This document shows positions 15,193 to 23,088 of a DNA stretch of 34,656 bases, one piece after another. Both the position numbers and the translations under genes were made by a program. This DNA is from Nitrospiraceae bacterium. Lineage in GTDB: Bacteria; Nitrospirota; Nitrospiria; Nitrospirales; Nitrospiraceae. How positions within the stretch are numbered: position 1 is the first letter of the stretch; every line of letters starts with the position of its first letter. The notes below the pieces were generated by a model. It made no database searches and was not told where the DNA came from. It saw only the letters and a list, made by a program, of their open reading frames with translations. The DNA lies in assembly GCA_919902505.1 (NCBI GenBank), contig CAKKRE010000024.1, positions 1-34,656 on the forward strand. Reading direction: 5' to 3'.

Positions 15193-16698
15193 CTAGGGTG
15201 TCGTGCTGAGGGTCGTGAATCGAACCCGCCCGCGCTTCGATTCCTCGACCGCTGAGGCAACGGTCGGCCCCTGGACGATGATCAATTCGAGGCGGCGATT
15301 TTTCTGCCTGCCCTGCTCGGTGGCATTGGATGTGAGCGGGCGTGTATCGGCCAGCCCGACGGCCTTCGTCCTGTCAGCAGGTATCCCTCCGTTCACCAGT
15401 GCTCGGCGGGCATTTTCTGCACGAGCCCATGAAAGCGCCTTATTGTCGGGAAAGGTTTTTTGAAGCGTTTTGCTGAGTACTTGATTGTCTGTGTGGCCTG
15501 AGACCTGTACGTACTTGTCTGAACCCTGTCCCAGGACTGTACCGATGCGTTTGAGGATGGTTGCCCCTTCCGGGCTCAGCGCAGCGTCGCCCGAGGTGAA
15601 TAAGAGGGTGCTGTCCAGCGCGACCGTTAATCGATTTCCATCTTGCCGCATGCTGATCGTGTTCTGTCGATTGTCGCCCGGGAGGACTTTGAGAAGTTCT
15701 TCTTTCACAGCCGCAATGCTTCCGTTCCGAGCCTCAGCCTGTGCGGAGTTTCCTGGAAATGGAACACCGCTGCGTGTGGAGTCCTTTCCCTGGGGGACTG
15801 ATTTCCCATCGGGTGCCGATGTGGCCGTATCGCCAAGAGATTGATTGGCAGCGCCGGGGTGCTGGTTCACCGGCCCTCCATCGCGCTGAGCGGTGGTGAG
15901 TTGAGTGCCTTTCTGCCGCGGCGACAGATCTCGCCCTTTCTCGTTCAGGCGCTGTTCGAGCGCAGCGATGCGGTGCCTCGCCTGGTAGATTTCTGCAATC
16001 ATCGCATTGTATTGGGGCACGAGCTTGTCACGTTCCCTGAGGCGTGATCGAACCGTTTCATAGGCTTGGTCGCGATCTTTGAGCTGCTGATCGAGTGCGT
16101 TGATACGGGCTTTTAAAGATTCGATGGTGGCGGTGGCGGTTTGTAGTTGAGCTGCCAGGCTGTCCCGTTCGGCGGACCCCGTACGAACCGTGTGGAGATC
16201 GCGGTCTTGACGGGCGATGTGCGCTTCCAGCTCCGAGATCCTGCGTCGGGCGACTTCCAGGTCAGCGACGGCCGTTGCACGGGTCTGGAGGGCAGCCAGA
16301 TCTTTGTCTCGCGTGGCCAACTGTTGCTCCAGCGATCCGATTCGTTGGCGGGCCTGGAGCAGCTCGTTGGCGGCGGTCGTCAATTGGCCGGTGAGTCGGT
16401 CGCGTTCCGGTGCTAACCGCCTCAGTTCGACAAGTTCCGCTTCCTTCGCGCTGAGGAGTTGGTCGTACGATGCCGCGGCAGGCTGACTCTGGCGGTCTCC
16501 CAGTTTGCTTTCCAGGTCGCGAATGCGATCGTGGAATTCGCCCAGAGTAGTCAACAATTGTTCTCGCTCCTGTTGAAGAGCCAGGAGCTTCGGTTCTACC
16601 GGCGCTGGGCTTGATGCGATAGCCTGGACATGGGGAGCGGTTTCACATCCTGCGGTGAGGGAACTGAGAACCATGAGTGCCCATACTGCTCGTCTCAT
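15193..16698 (-). CDS. OmpA-family lipoprotein with long coiled coil
   Basis: 501-residue envelope protein. The signal peptide ends in a lipobox (Leu-Thr-Ala-Gly-Cys, Cys18), so the N-terminus is lipid-anchored, probably in the outer membrane. Residues 40-270 are a coiled coil rich in Leu, Glu, Gln and Arg with repeated Arg-Asp and Asp-Gln-Gln-Leu units. A Ser/Pro/Gly linker follows. Residues 340-475 are an OmpA C-terminal domain, with Ser-Gly-His-Thr-Asp-Asn and Arg-Ala-Glu-Asn-Ala-Arg-Arg-Ala matching the peptidoglycan-binding pattern. The ATG has GGGGAGA upstream. It follows a shorter protein of the same design on the same strand. A role in tethering the outer membrane to the wall is the likely reading. 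Confidence 0.9.
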   Translation of the reverse strand: MRRAVWALMVLSSLTAGCETAPHVQAIASSPAPVEPKLLALQQEREQLLTTLGEFHDRIRDLESKLGDRQSQPAAASYDQLLSAKEAELVELRRLAPERDRLTGQLTTAANELLQARQRIGSLEQQLATRDKDLAALQTRATAVADLEVARRRISELEAHIARQDRDLHTVRTGSAERDSLAAQLQTATATIESLKARINALDQQLKDRDQAYETVRSRLRERDKLVPQYNAMIAEIYQARHRIAALEQRLNEKGRDLSPRQKGTQLTTAQRDGGPVNQHPGAANQSLGDTATSAPDGKSVPQGKDSTRSGVPFPGNSAQAEARNGSIAAVKEELLKVLPGDNRQNTISMRQDGNRLTVALDSTLLFTSGDAALSPEGATILKRIGTVLGQGSDKYVQVSGHTDNQVLSKTLQKTFPDNKALSWARAENARRALVNGGIPADRTKAVGLADTRPLTSNATEQGRQKNRRLELIIVQGPTVASAVEESKRGRVRFTTLSTTP

Positions 16699-16744
16699 AT
16701 GATCTCTCCCCGATTAGTGATCGTCAAAAGGCGTCGGGTTATCG

Positions 16745-16799
16745 GGTCCAGTCGCCAGAGAGGAGCCGGCGCAGTCGAGAGAAGAAGGCGACTGGGACC
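16745..16799. repeat. Long inverted repeat between the two OmpA-like genes
   Basis: GGTCCAGTCGCC (16745-16756) and GGCGACTGGGACC (16787-16799) are complementary over 12 bp with one bulged base, separated by 30 bases. In RNA this would be a stable hairpin in the leader of the 501-residue lipoprotein gene or the trailer of the preceding one. A smaller GGGGCA/TGCCCC hairpin lies at 16857-16872. Neither is followed by a T-run. Confidence 0.6.
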
Positions 16800-16940
16800 G
16801 AGGTGACGAATGGTGATCAGCCGGTGTGAGCCATGCGTCCCGACAGAATCTGCTACGGGGCAGGCATGCCCCAAGAACACGACAGCAATCTATCGCGTTC
16901 CTGGGGCTGATGCAAGGCTGGTGGAGCTGCAGGTAGCCGG

Positions 16941-18143
16941 TTAGTGTCCCACGACGATTTCGACGCGTCGATTCTTCTGCCGTCCTTCAGCGGTTGAATT
17001 GCTTGCAATGGGACGGCTATCGGCATGCCCTTTGGCTTCGATCTTGTCCGAGGCCATACCTCCCTCGGTCAGCGCCTGACGCGCACTTTCGGCACGCGCT
17101 TGGGAGAGCTCGACATTGGTCGGATAGGTTTTGGCCAGTCTCCCCTTGATGGCTACATTGTCCGTGTGGCCGGCCACATGGATCGAACGGTCGGGGTATT
17201 GCTTGAGCACGCCACCGATACGGTGCAAGACATCGGCGCCACCCGGCTTGAGTGTCGCTTCGCCGGAGTCGAACAGCAATGTGGTGGCCAGGCCAAGGGT
17301 GAGTTGGTCGCCCAGCTGCTTCAGGGTCACGTTGCCTTTTGCTACTTCGGCCTGAAGCAATTTCGATAGATCGTCTTTCGCTTCCGCCAGACTGGTTTTT
17401 TGTTGATCCAACGCGCCTTTGAGGGAAGCCATTTCCTGGTCCCTGCGCGCGAGCTCACTCTCGAGATCGGAGGCCCGCTGTCTGGCCGCTGCCAGGTCTG
17501 CAACGATCTTTTCCCGGTCGACTGCGGCATTCTTCGATGCGGCGAGTTCGTGTTCTTTAGCGTTCAGTTGTCGCTCCAGTTCGGTGATCCGTTGTTTGGC
17601 TTGCGCAAGTTCAGACGACAAGCGGTCCCGATCTCCTGCGTTCCCTTTCAGTCCGGCCAGTTCCTGATCCTTGGTGGATAGTTGTCCCTGGAACGCCGCC
17701 AGTTGTGCGGCCAGGCGGTCCTTGTCTCCGGCGCTGCTCCGGAGGGCTGCGAGCTCTTGGTCCTTCGCTGACACCTGACGTTCGGCATCCGATAACCGGC
17801 CGGCCAATCGCTCCTTGTCTCCGGTCGCATTGCGCAGTGCCGCTAATTCCTGATCACGTTGGCTGAGTTGTGATTCGAGCGCGCCGGTTCTAGATTTTGC
17901 CTGGTCCAGATCGCCGGTGAGCGAGGAACGAGCCTGAGTCAGATCCGATTCGAGCGCGGCTTTCTGCCGCTCGAGGTCGGCAATTCGCGCATCTTTCGGG
18001 TCGGGCTTGGGCGGGAGCGGTTTGGCGACGGCCTTCATTTCATTCAAGGCTCGGCTGGCCGAGTCGTTAGGGGACGGGGACGTTGCGCACGAGGCGAGCA
18101 GCAGGGCGCTCAATAGTACGGGAACGGTAGGGAGTATCGTCAT
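16941..18143 (-). CDS. OmpA-family lipoprotein with repeated coiled coil
   Basis: 400-residue lipoprotein: signal peptide with lipobox Leu-Ala-Ser-Cys (Cys19), a Pro/Lys linker, coiled coil from about 50 to 265, then an OmpA peptidoglycan-binding domain (275-400) with Ala-Gly-His-Thr-Asp-Asn and Gln-Ala-Arg-Ala-Glu-Ser-Ala-Arg. The coiled coil consists of near-identical units beginning Asp-Gln-Glu-Leu (residues 97, 128, 159, 197, 235). The start at 18143 has AAGGAGG five bases upstream; an ATG five codons earlier lacks a site. It lies 75 bases after mscL and before the second OmpA lipoprotein. The coiled coil could set a fixed distance between the outer membrane and the wall, which is inferred from architecture. 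Confidence 0.9.
   Translation of the reverse strand: MTILPTVPVLLSALLLASCATSPSPNDSASRALNEMKAVAKPLPPKPDPKDARIADLERQKAALESDLTQARSSLTGDLDQAKSRTGALESQLSQRDQELAALRNATGDKERLAGRLSDAERQVSAKDQELAALRSSAGDKDRLAAQLAAFQGQLSTKDQELAGLKGNAGDRDRLSSELAQAKQRITELERQLNAKEHELAASKNAAVDREKIVADLAAARQRASDLESELARRDQEMASLKGALDQQKTSLAEAKDDLSKLLQAEVAKGNVTLKQLGDQLTLGLATTLLFDSGEATLKPGGADVLHRIGGVLKQYPDRSIHVAGHTDNVAIKGRLAKTYPTNVELSQARAESARQALTEGGMASDKIEAKGHADSRPIASNSTAEGRQKNRRVEIVVGH
17442..17855 (-). repeat. Intragenic coiled-coil repeats of 31 and 38 codons
   Basis: Within the 400-residue lipoprotein, units starting at residues 97, 128, 159 and 197, with the next beginning at 235, are spaced 31, 31, 38 and 38 residues. The two sizes differ by exactly seven, one heptad of a coiled coil. 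Each unit starts with an acidic Asp/Glu-Gln/His-Glu-Leu/Met and contains a Gly/Val-Asp-Lys/Arg motif. Confidence 0.7.
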
Positions 18144-18218
18144 GCAATCCTCCTTCAATAATATCGGAGCCGCCGGGTTCCTCCCAGGCAGCGTGGATAA
18201 GTCCTGCGCCAGCGCGAA

Positions 18219-18644
18219 TTAGTGGCGTTGATTCTTCAAGAGATCCCGAATCTCCGTCAGTAACACTTCTTCCTTAGGCGGCGCAGGGGGCGGGCCGGGA
18301 GGGGCCGTTTTCTTGAAGCGGTTCATTTGTTTGATCACCATGAAAATGACGAAGGCCAGAATCGTAAAATCGAGCAGGGTTTGCAAGAAGACGCCGTAGT
18401 TGATGGTGGCGGCACCGGCGGCTTTGGCTGCGGCGAGCGATTTTCCTTTGGCATCCTCGGTCAAGGGGATAAAGAGGCTGGAGAAATCCACTTTTCCCAT
18501 CAGGAGACCGATGGGCGGCATCAGGATGTCGCTGACGACGGACGATACGATTTTCCCGAATGCGCCTCCGATGATGACTCCCACGGCCATATCGAGCACA
18601 TTACCCTTCACGGCGAACTCTTTAAATTCACTCACCATGCTCAT
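18219..18644 (-). CDS. mscL: Large-conductance mechanosensitive channel
   Basis: Inner-membrane pressure-release channel that opens under severe osmotic downshock. 141 residues (E. coli 136). The N-terminus is [10 protein letters not shown], followed by the Gly-rich pore helix (about 17-40), a periplasmic loop, a second membrane helix (about 88-106) and a C-terminal helix ending in Glu-Ile-Arg-Asp-Leu-Leu. The ATG at 18644 is seven bases after AAGGAGG; an internal ATG at 18638 is possible. It lies between the DUF481 protein and the OmpA lipoproteins, matching an osmotic or envelope-stress grouping. The Pro-rich linker before the last helix is somewhat longer than usual. Confidence 0.97.
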   Translation of the reverse strand: MSMVSEFKEFAVKGNVLDMAVGVIIGGAFGKIVSSVVSDILMPPIGLLMGKVDFSSLFIPLTEDAKGKSLAAAKAAGAATINYGVFLQTLLDFTILAFVIFMVIKQMNRFKKTAPPGPPPAPPKEEVLLTEIRDLLKNQRH

Positions 18645-18694
18645 TCTGCCACCTCCTTGTGTGAACCCACTCTGTGCCGAGCCTGTTTCGGTCC

Positions 18695-19807
18695 TTACTG
18701 TTTCCGGCTGGTGTCGAAGCTGTATCCCAGCGTGATCAGATAGAGATTGTCGGTATCCGACACGCCCGGCGGCGGGTTTTTGTTGTACCGCATGGTCCAC
18801 TGAAACCCGCTGACCAACCCTCCCCACACTTTGAAGCGCAAGCCGGTGTCGGCCGTTACGTAGAGGTCTTTCGAATTGGCCAGCGACTGAAAGCCTTCCT
18901 GGAAGTGGTACAGGCTGACTTGATCGCCCCCCCAGAGCGGCCAATTCCATTTCACGGCCCATCGACCGCGGGTGCTGGATTTATCATTAGCGAGCTTAAA
19001 ATCTTCGTTGAAATAGGCGGCGCCGGCTTCTGCCCAGAGGGTCATGTCTTTGAAGAAACCTGATAAGTCGCCGCGGTCGAGGAATTGGTAGCCTGGGCCG
19101 GTGGCAAGCGCCGTGCGCAGTTTGAGATCTTGAAAGGTATCTTGCTCGAAATAGGCCGACGTGAACCAATACAAACGTTTCGTGAGAAAGAAGTCAAGCT
19201 TGATGGTGCCACGGCTGTTCCGCACGATCAGGTTTTGGGCGTTGTCGCCGTAGATGTAACGTCCCAGGATCGTCAGGCGAAGTGACTCGCTGCGTGCGGA
19301 GAGTTCGCCGAGCAAGCTGCCGTTTCGCAAGTGGCTGTTGCCGGTCGTTTGCGAGAACCCGGCTTGGAGGGCGCCGGTATAAATTACGGAAGGTTGGTTC
19401 AGCCCCACCACGGTATCGAACGGAATCGCCATGGATGTTCCGGTCGGCGCGACCTTCAGGAGCATGCTCCCAGGTTCGACAGACTGTGCGGTGCCGACCA
19501 CCGTCGTGCCTTCTTTGAGCAGAAACGGCACAGGCCGATTGACGGTGAGCTTGGCCACGTTCGGCCACATGACTTTGACGATGTCCTCCCCGGCGGTCGG
19601 CCCGAAACTGGTTTTGATGTGCAGTTCGTCCGCGATCATGCCAAGGACCTGCCCGTAGATCACCGTGCCGTCTTTGAGCGTGACGGCATCCAGGGGCGCC
19701 GCCGCGGGGGCCGTGTCCGCTGAGGGCAGAGGTTCAGCTCGCGCGATTGAGGACGCGAGCGCGATGACCAGTAGCGCAAAAAAAAGGGATCCGAGTCGGC
19801 GTATCAT
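18695..19807 (-). CDS. DUF481-type outer-membrane beta-barrel protein
   Basis: 370-residue exported protein. A Sec signal peptide (residues 1-24, ending Ala-Arg-Ala) is followed by an Ala/Pro linker. Next is a small beta domain (about 40-140) with Leu-Lys-Asp-Gly-Thr-Val-Ile-Tyr-Gly. A long stretch of alternating hydrophobic and aromatic strands (150-370) ends in Leu-Gly-Tyr-Ser-Phe, typical of outer-membrane barrels and of the DUF481/YdiY group. The start at 19807 has GGAGGAGG upstream, and the longer open frame has no signal peptide. mscL follows after 50 bases, suggesting one operon. Function in the family is poorly known; a salt- or acid-induced outer-membrane role has been suggested for relatives. 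Confidence 0.9.
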   Translation of the reverse strand: MIRRLGSLFFALLVIALASSIARAEPLPSADTAPAAAPLDAVTLKDGTVIYGQVLGMIADELHIKTSFGPTAGEDIVKVMWPNVAKLTVNRPVPFLLKEGTTVVGTAQSVEPGSMLLKVAPTGTSMAIPFDTVVGLNQPSVIYTGALQAGFSQTTGNSHLRNGSLLGELSARSESLRLTILGRYIYGDNAQNLIVRNSRGTIKLDFFLTKRLYWFTSAYFEQDTFQDLKLRTALATGPGYQFLDRGDLSGFFKDMTLWAEAGAAYFNEDFKLANDKSSTRGRWAVKWNWPLWGGDQVSLYHFQEGFQSLANSKDLYVTADTGLRFKVWGGLVSGFQWTMRYNKNPPPGVSDTDNLYLITLGYSFDTSRKQ

Positions 19808-19836
19808 GCAGGTCCTCCTCCTGGGTCTTGTGTATG

Positions 19837-19848
19837 GCACACGTGTGC
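19837..19848. promoter_or_regulatory. Perfect 12-bp palindrome in the leader of the DUF481 gene
   Basis: GCACACGTGTGC is a perfect palindrome 30 bases upstream of the start codon and about 25 bases downstream of the predicted transcription start. It could be a protein-binding site. It is not a sigma-54 promoter, because the GG-GC spacing around it is one base short. Confidence 0.4.
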
Positions 19849-19880
19849 TGGTGGTGCGATTCAGTGAGGAACGTTCGCGG

Positions 19881-19909
19881 TGTATAATTGATTCTGCGTA
19901 GGAGATCAA
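19881..19909 (-). promoter_or_regulatory. Candidate sigma-70 promoter of the DUF481-mscL-OmpA cluster
   Basis: On the minus strand TTGATC (19909-19904) and TATACA (19886-19881) are 17 bases apart, placing the start site near 19874. The 269 bases from here to the LuxR stop at 20179 hold no gene I can support. Confidence 0.5.
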
Positions 19910-20178
19910 CAGTTTGATGTGAGAAATGTTCCCAGCGGTGGTTCGGTCTGGCGCGTGGTCGATCGCTGGACATCATGTTTTTCACGGATGAATGACTCGC
20001 GCTGTCGGCTATACGTAGAGGTTCGTGTGTCATGGATGACCGAGATGTGCCCGCCGCAGATCAGATGGCGCAGGGGTTTCGTTCACAATGCGACACCGAC
20101 GCGGATTCGGACTGTACGTCGGGTCTGGGGCGAACAGGTGCCACGGGGAACGAGTGGCATGGACCCGACGTGTGTGCG

Positions 20179-20493
20179 TCATTTGAGGCTGGTCAGTTTC
20201 CGTGCCTCTTTGGGCTGTTGAATCCTGCGCACGGTGGAAGAGGGGGTTGCATGTGACGACGGAACTTGGAGGATGCCCTCAAGCAGCGCCAAGCGGAGTA
20301 GTTGTGCCGAGTTGGATGCGCGGAATTTCCTCAACAGATTGGCGCGGTGTGATTCCACCGTTTTGGGGGCGATCTGGAGCCGGGCGGCAATTTCATGACT
20401 CGTCAGGCCGGCCCAAATGTGATTCAGTATTTCGCGTTCACGCGCGGTCGGCTCATCCGGCCGTGGTCGTGAAAGGGGTATGAGCTTGTCCAT
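20179..20493 (-). CDS. Small LuxR-type DNA-binding regulator
   Basis: 104-residue protein that is essentially a LuxR/GerE helix-turn-helix domain (about residues 12-75: Thr-Ala-Arg-Glu-Arg-Glu-Ile-Leu, then Lys-Thr-Val-Glu-Ser-His-Arg). A basic Ser/Lys-rich tail follows. There is no receiver or ligand domain. The ATG at 20493 has GAGGAGAAG upstream. The frame stays open to 20715, but that extension lacks a ribosome site and domain similarity. It lies 260 bases downstream of the sigma-54 activator on the same strand. A candidate operator sits in that gap. It may be a stand-alone regulator or work with a partner that supplies the sensing domain. Confidence 0.85.
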   Translation of the reverse strand: MDKLIPLSRPRPDEPTAREREILNHIWAGLTSHEIAARLQIAPKTVESHRANLLRKFRASNSAQLLRLALLEGILQVPSSHATPSSTVRRIQQPKEARKLTSLK

Positions 20494-20673
20494 CTCTTCT
20501 CCTCGCTTCGATACGTAGGGTGTGGCGCCGATCTCCACGGCGTTGCACGCAGTGGTTTTTGCGGTTACCCCCTTATCAAGCTCTGTGCCAAAGGCGGTGT
20601 GTCCTGCGACATGCTGATGACACAGGGGGTCTCGGCTGAGGAGCCTTACGAAGCTGCCATGATTGTCCGGCAA

Positions 20674-20724
20674 TGAGACAAGAGCCGTTGTCTCAGGCTG
20701 TGTCGCGCGAGACATGGCGAGACA
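20674..20724. promoter_or_regulatory. Cluster of GAGACA half-sites upstream of the LuxR gene
   Basis: A perfect inverted repeat, TGAGACAA - six bases - TTGTCTCA (20674-20695), is followed by two further direct GAGACA copies at 20709-20714 and 20719-20724. The layout suits a dimeric or cooperative regulator. The stem could also act as a weak terminator for the upstream sigma-54 gene, but no T-run follows. The rest of 20494-20753 shows nothing else. Confidence 0.45.
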
Positions 20725-20753
20725 GTGAGGGGGACGAGTGACTGCGGGGCGAG

Positions 20754-22550
20754 TTAGCTGGTCGGCAGATCCAGTTCACTCAGGCGCCGGTAGAAGGTGG
20801 CGCGGCTCATTCCCAGGAGGCGTGCGGCCTTGGTCCTGTTCCCACGAGCTTGTCCAAGGGCGGCCACAAATCGACTGCGCTCGTCTCCGGGCATGACCGT
20901 TTCGGAAGGAGCACCGGATGGCCCCTGTCGAAGTTCCGGCGGAAGGTCTGTGGTGTCGAGTGTGTCCCCTTTGCAATGAATCATCGCGCACTCGATCGTG
21001 CTCTTGAGCTCCCGCACATTGCCGGGCCAGTGATATTCCATCAGCGCCGCCAACGCGGCCGGGCCGGCCCGATGGATGGCTTTCCCCATACTGGCCCGTC
21101 CTTCGGTGAGGAACGAGGTGATGAGGAGGGGAATATCTTCTTTTCGCTCCCTCAGCGGCGGGAGATGGATCCGTGCGACTCGAATCCGGTAGAGCAGGTC
21201 GGCGCGGAAGGTTCCCTTCGCTACATCCTGGCTCAAATTGTGGTGGGTGGCTGTCAGCACCCGCACGTTGACTTTTCTCGGTTTGGTCTCACCCAGTCGC
21301 GTGACTTCTTTCTCTTGCAGCACGCGAAGCAGGTGGGTTTGGACGGTGTGGGGAATATCGCCGATCTCATCGAGAAACAAGACGCCGCCATGGGCGGCCT
21401 CGAAGAGCCCTTGCTGGTCGTCGATCGCTCCAGTAAACGCGCCCTTCTTGTGGCCGAACAACTGGCTGCCCAAGAGCGAATCTGTGAGTCCTGCGCAATT
21501 GGCTGCGATGAAGGGGCCTGTCTGTCGGGCACTCGCTTGGTGTAGCGCACGCGCCACTAATTCTTTTCCCGTACCGGTCTCTCCCTCGATCAGAACGGTC
21601 GAGTCGACGCGGGCCAAATCCTGAATCTGTTCATAGATCTGGGACATGGCGCGGCTCTTGCCGACCAGATCGTGGTAGTGCGCCTTCAGCTCCAGCAGAC
21701 GCCGGAGATGGTGGACGTCGGTCATGTCGTGGAGGAACAGGATCTTGATTCCCGTGTCTCGCGGGTCGTCTTGCACTTCAATGTCGAGCCAAAGGCGCCG
21801 CCCGGTTTGGGTCTCGATGTGACACCGGACTCGTTCCCGTGCGGATGCGGGTTGCTGCAGCATTGATTGCAGGGCCAGCCGATCGCCTTTCGTGAGCAGG
21901 AGCAGTGCGTCCCAACGGAGGCCATCTGGGCTGCTGGGTGTGGATGTGTCCAGAAGGCGGGCTGCAGACGCACTGAGAAAGCGTACCTGCCCCTCCTGGT
22001 CGATCAGCAGGGTGGCGAGTCCGAGCTGCTGCAAAATGACGGCGACGTCATCTCGCGACCGCTCCATGTCCACCAGTTTCGTGGTGAGCTCGTGCTGGGT
22101 GCGTTGGTGTCCACGATTGTGTTCGTGCTGCTCGAGGACCTGTTCACGTGCTCGCTGGAGAAGCGTGGCCTGTTGGTCATAGGTCGCCGCACTTCGCTGG
22201 ATCAGCAAGAGACGGTTGGGACCCTGTCGCAGTGCCATGGCCTCGACGTGCCAGGGCTCCTCGGCCCCCCTGTGCTCGGTCCAAAAGCCCGAGCGCGTGA
22301 TCGAGTCGCCGTCTGTGCCCCACGCCTCAGCTGCATCGGCGAGGAAATTCTGAAGCACGGGTGTGCGGGCATCCACTGACAGCTGCAAGTTGTGTCGGGC
22401 CTCCGGGTAGAGGTGGAACAGCCAGGCCGGTGGGTGCCCGATGATGCGGAACTCTGTACCGGTCACGTGTTCGAGGATGGCAAATTGGAGCCGTTGAAAA
22501 AGATCCGTGCAGAGGAGGTCCGGCGCAGACGGGTGGGTGTTATACGCCAT
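20754..22550 (-). CDS. Sigma-54-dependent transcriptional activator with PAS sensor region
   Basis: 598-residue NtrC-type activator. Residues 15-120 form an N-terminal sensor-like domain. A helical linker (about 125-165) leads to a PAS domain (about 168-280). The AAA+ domain (292-520) has Walker A Gly-Glu-Thr-Gly-Thr-Gly-Lys-Glu (323-330), the sigma-54 contact loop Gly-Ala-Phe-Thr-Gly-Ala (370-375) and Walker B Gly-Gly-Val-Leu-Phe-Leu-Asp-Glu (388-395). A Fis-type helix-turn-helix closes the protein. There is no receiver domain, so input is not phosphotransfer from a kinase to a conserved Asp. Its start overlaps the end of the GTPase gene by 11 bases, so translation is coupled. The context suggests the GTPase or its state controls this activator, which is an inference. 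Confidence 0.95.
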   Translation of the reverse strand: MAYNTHPSAPDLLCTDLFQRLQFAILEHVTGTEFRIIGHPPAWLFHLYPEARHNLQLSVDARTPVLQNFLADAAEAWGTDGDSITRSGFWTEHRGAEEPWHVEAMALRQGPNRLLLIQRSAATYDQQATLLQRAREQVLEQHEHNRGHQRTQHELTTKLVDMERSRDDVAVILQQLGLATLLIDQEGQVRFLSASAARLLDTSTPSSPDGLRWDALLLLTKGDRLALQSMLQQPASARERVRCHIETQTGRRLWLDIEVQDDPRDTGIKILFLHDMTDVHHLRRLLELKAHYHDLVGKSRAMSQIYEQIQDLARVDSTVLIEGETGTGKELVARALHQASARQTGPFIAANCAGLTDSLLGSQLFGHKKGAFTGAIDDQQGLFEAAHGGVLFLDEIGDIPHTVQTHLLRVLQEKEVTRLGETKPRKVNVRVLTATHHNLSQDVAKGTFRADLLYRIRVARIHLPPLRERKEDIPLLITSFLTEGRASMGKAIHRAGPAALAALMEYHWPGNVRELKSTIECAMIHCKGDTLDTTDLPPELRQGPSGAPSETVMPGDERSRFVAALGQARGNRTKAARLLGMSRATFYRRLSELDLPTS

Positions 22551-23076
22551 CGGTTATTCCCGCGGGAGGTGTTCGTTGCGATGTGTCGAGCATGGCGCGG
22601 ACGAGCACTGTGAAGGCCTCTTCGACACCCTGCCCTGTCTTGGCACTGGTCAGGAGTACCGTCCAACCTCGTTCGGCTAACTGTGCGAGGTCTCGATCGG
22701 TCACTTCCCAGTCCGGCTGCCGATCCAGTTTATTGATGAGGATCACAAACGGAACCGGGCCGAGTGTGTCCGCCGCAGTCAGTTGTATTTGCAACGCGAT
22801 GTCCAGCGTGGCCCGCCGCATTCCGTCCAGGACTAACAGGTACGCGGACGATCCGCGCAGATACGAGCGGCGCAATTTTTGGAATTCGTCTTCTCCGTAG
22901 AGATCCCAGAGCACCAACGTCACGGGCTGGCCGTCCATCGACATGGTTTTCTTATCGACGGTCACCCCGATAGTCGTTTGATACTGTTCGGAGAAACAGC
23001 TGGTGACGAAGCGGCGCACCAGACTGGTTTTTCCCACGGCAAATGCGCCCAACAGGCAGATTTTTTTTTCGATCAT
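22540..23076 (-). CDS. Ras/Rab-like small GTPase
   Basis: 178-residue single-domain GTPase close in layout to eukaryotic Rab proteins and to prokaryotic Ras-superfamily members. G1 is Gly-Ala-Phe-Ala-Val-Gly-Lys-Thr-Ser (10-18), G2 Thr-Thr-Ile-Gly-Val (34-38), G3 Trp-Asp-Leu-Tyr-Gly-Glu-Asp (57-63), G4 Asn-Lys-Leu-Asp (115-118) and G5 Thr-Ser-Ala-Lys (143-146). In G3 the position of the catalytic Gln of Ras is Glu62, so intrinsic hydrolysis may be weak and dependent on a partner. There is no lipidation motif. It lies 12 bases after the OmpA/Roadblock-like gene and overlaps the activator gene. No strong ribosome-binding site is seen, and a run of nine A occupies codons 3-5. Confidence 0.92.
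   Translation of the reverse strand: MIEKKICLLGAFAVGKTSLVRRFVTSCFSEQYQTTIGVTVDKKTMSMDGQPVTLVLWDLYGEDEFQKLRRSYLRGSSAYLLVLDGMRRATLDIALQIQLTAADTLGPVPFVILINKLDRQPDWEVTDRDLAQLAERGWTVLLTSAKTGQGVEEAFTVLVRAMLDTSQRTPPAGITDGV
23061..23069 (-). repeat. Nine-base homopolymer at the start of the GTPase gene
   Basis: Nine T on the plus strand (nine A in the coding strand) cover codons 3-5 of the GTPase gene. Such tracts are prone to replication or transcription slippage, which here would shift the frame at the very N-terminus. Confidence 0.85.
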
Positions 23077-23088
23077 GTCAGGGGCGTC

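Noticed and set aside
19835-19850. Possible sigma-54 promoter (TGGCAC ... TGCT) near the DUF481 gene
   Set aside because: Spacing between GG and GC is nine, not ten, and the match is fully explained by a 12-bp palindrome.
20494-20715. 74-residue N-terminal extension of the LuxR-type regulator
   Set aside because: No ribosome-binding site at 20715, no domain, and it runs through the inverted-repeat region. The ATG at 20493 has a good site.
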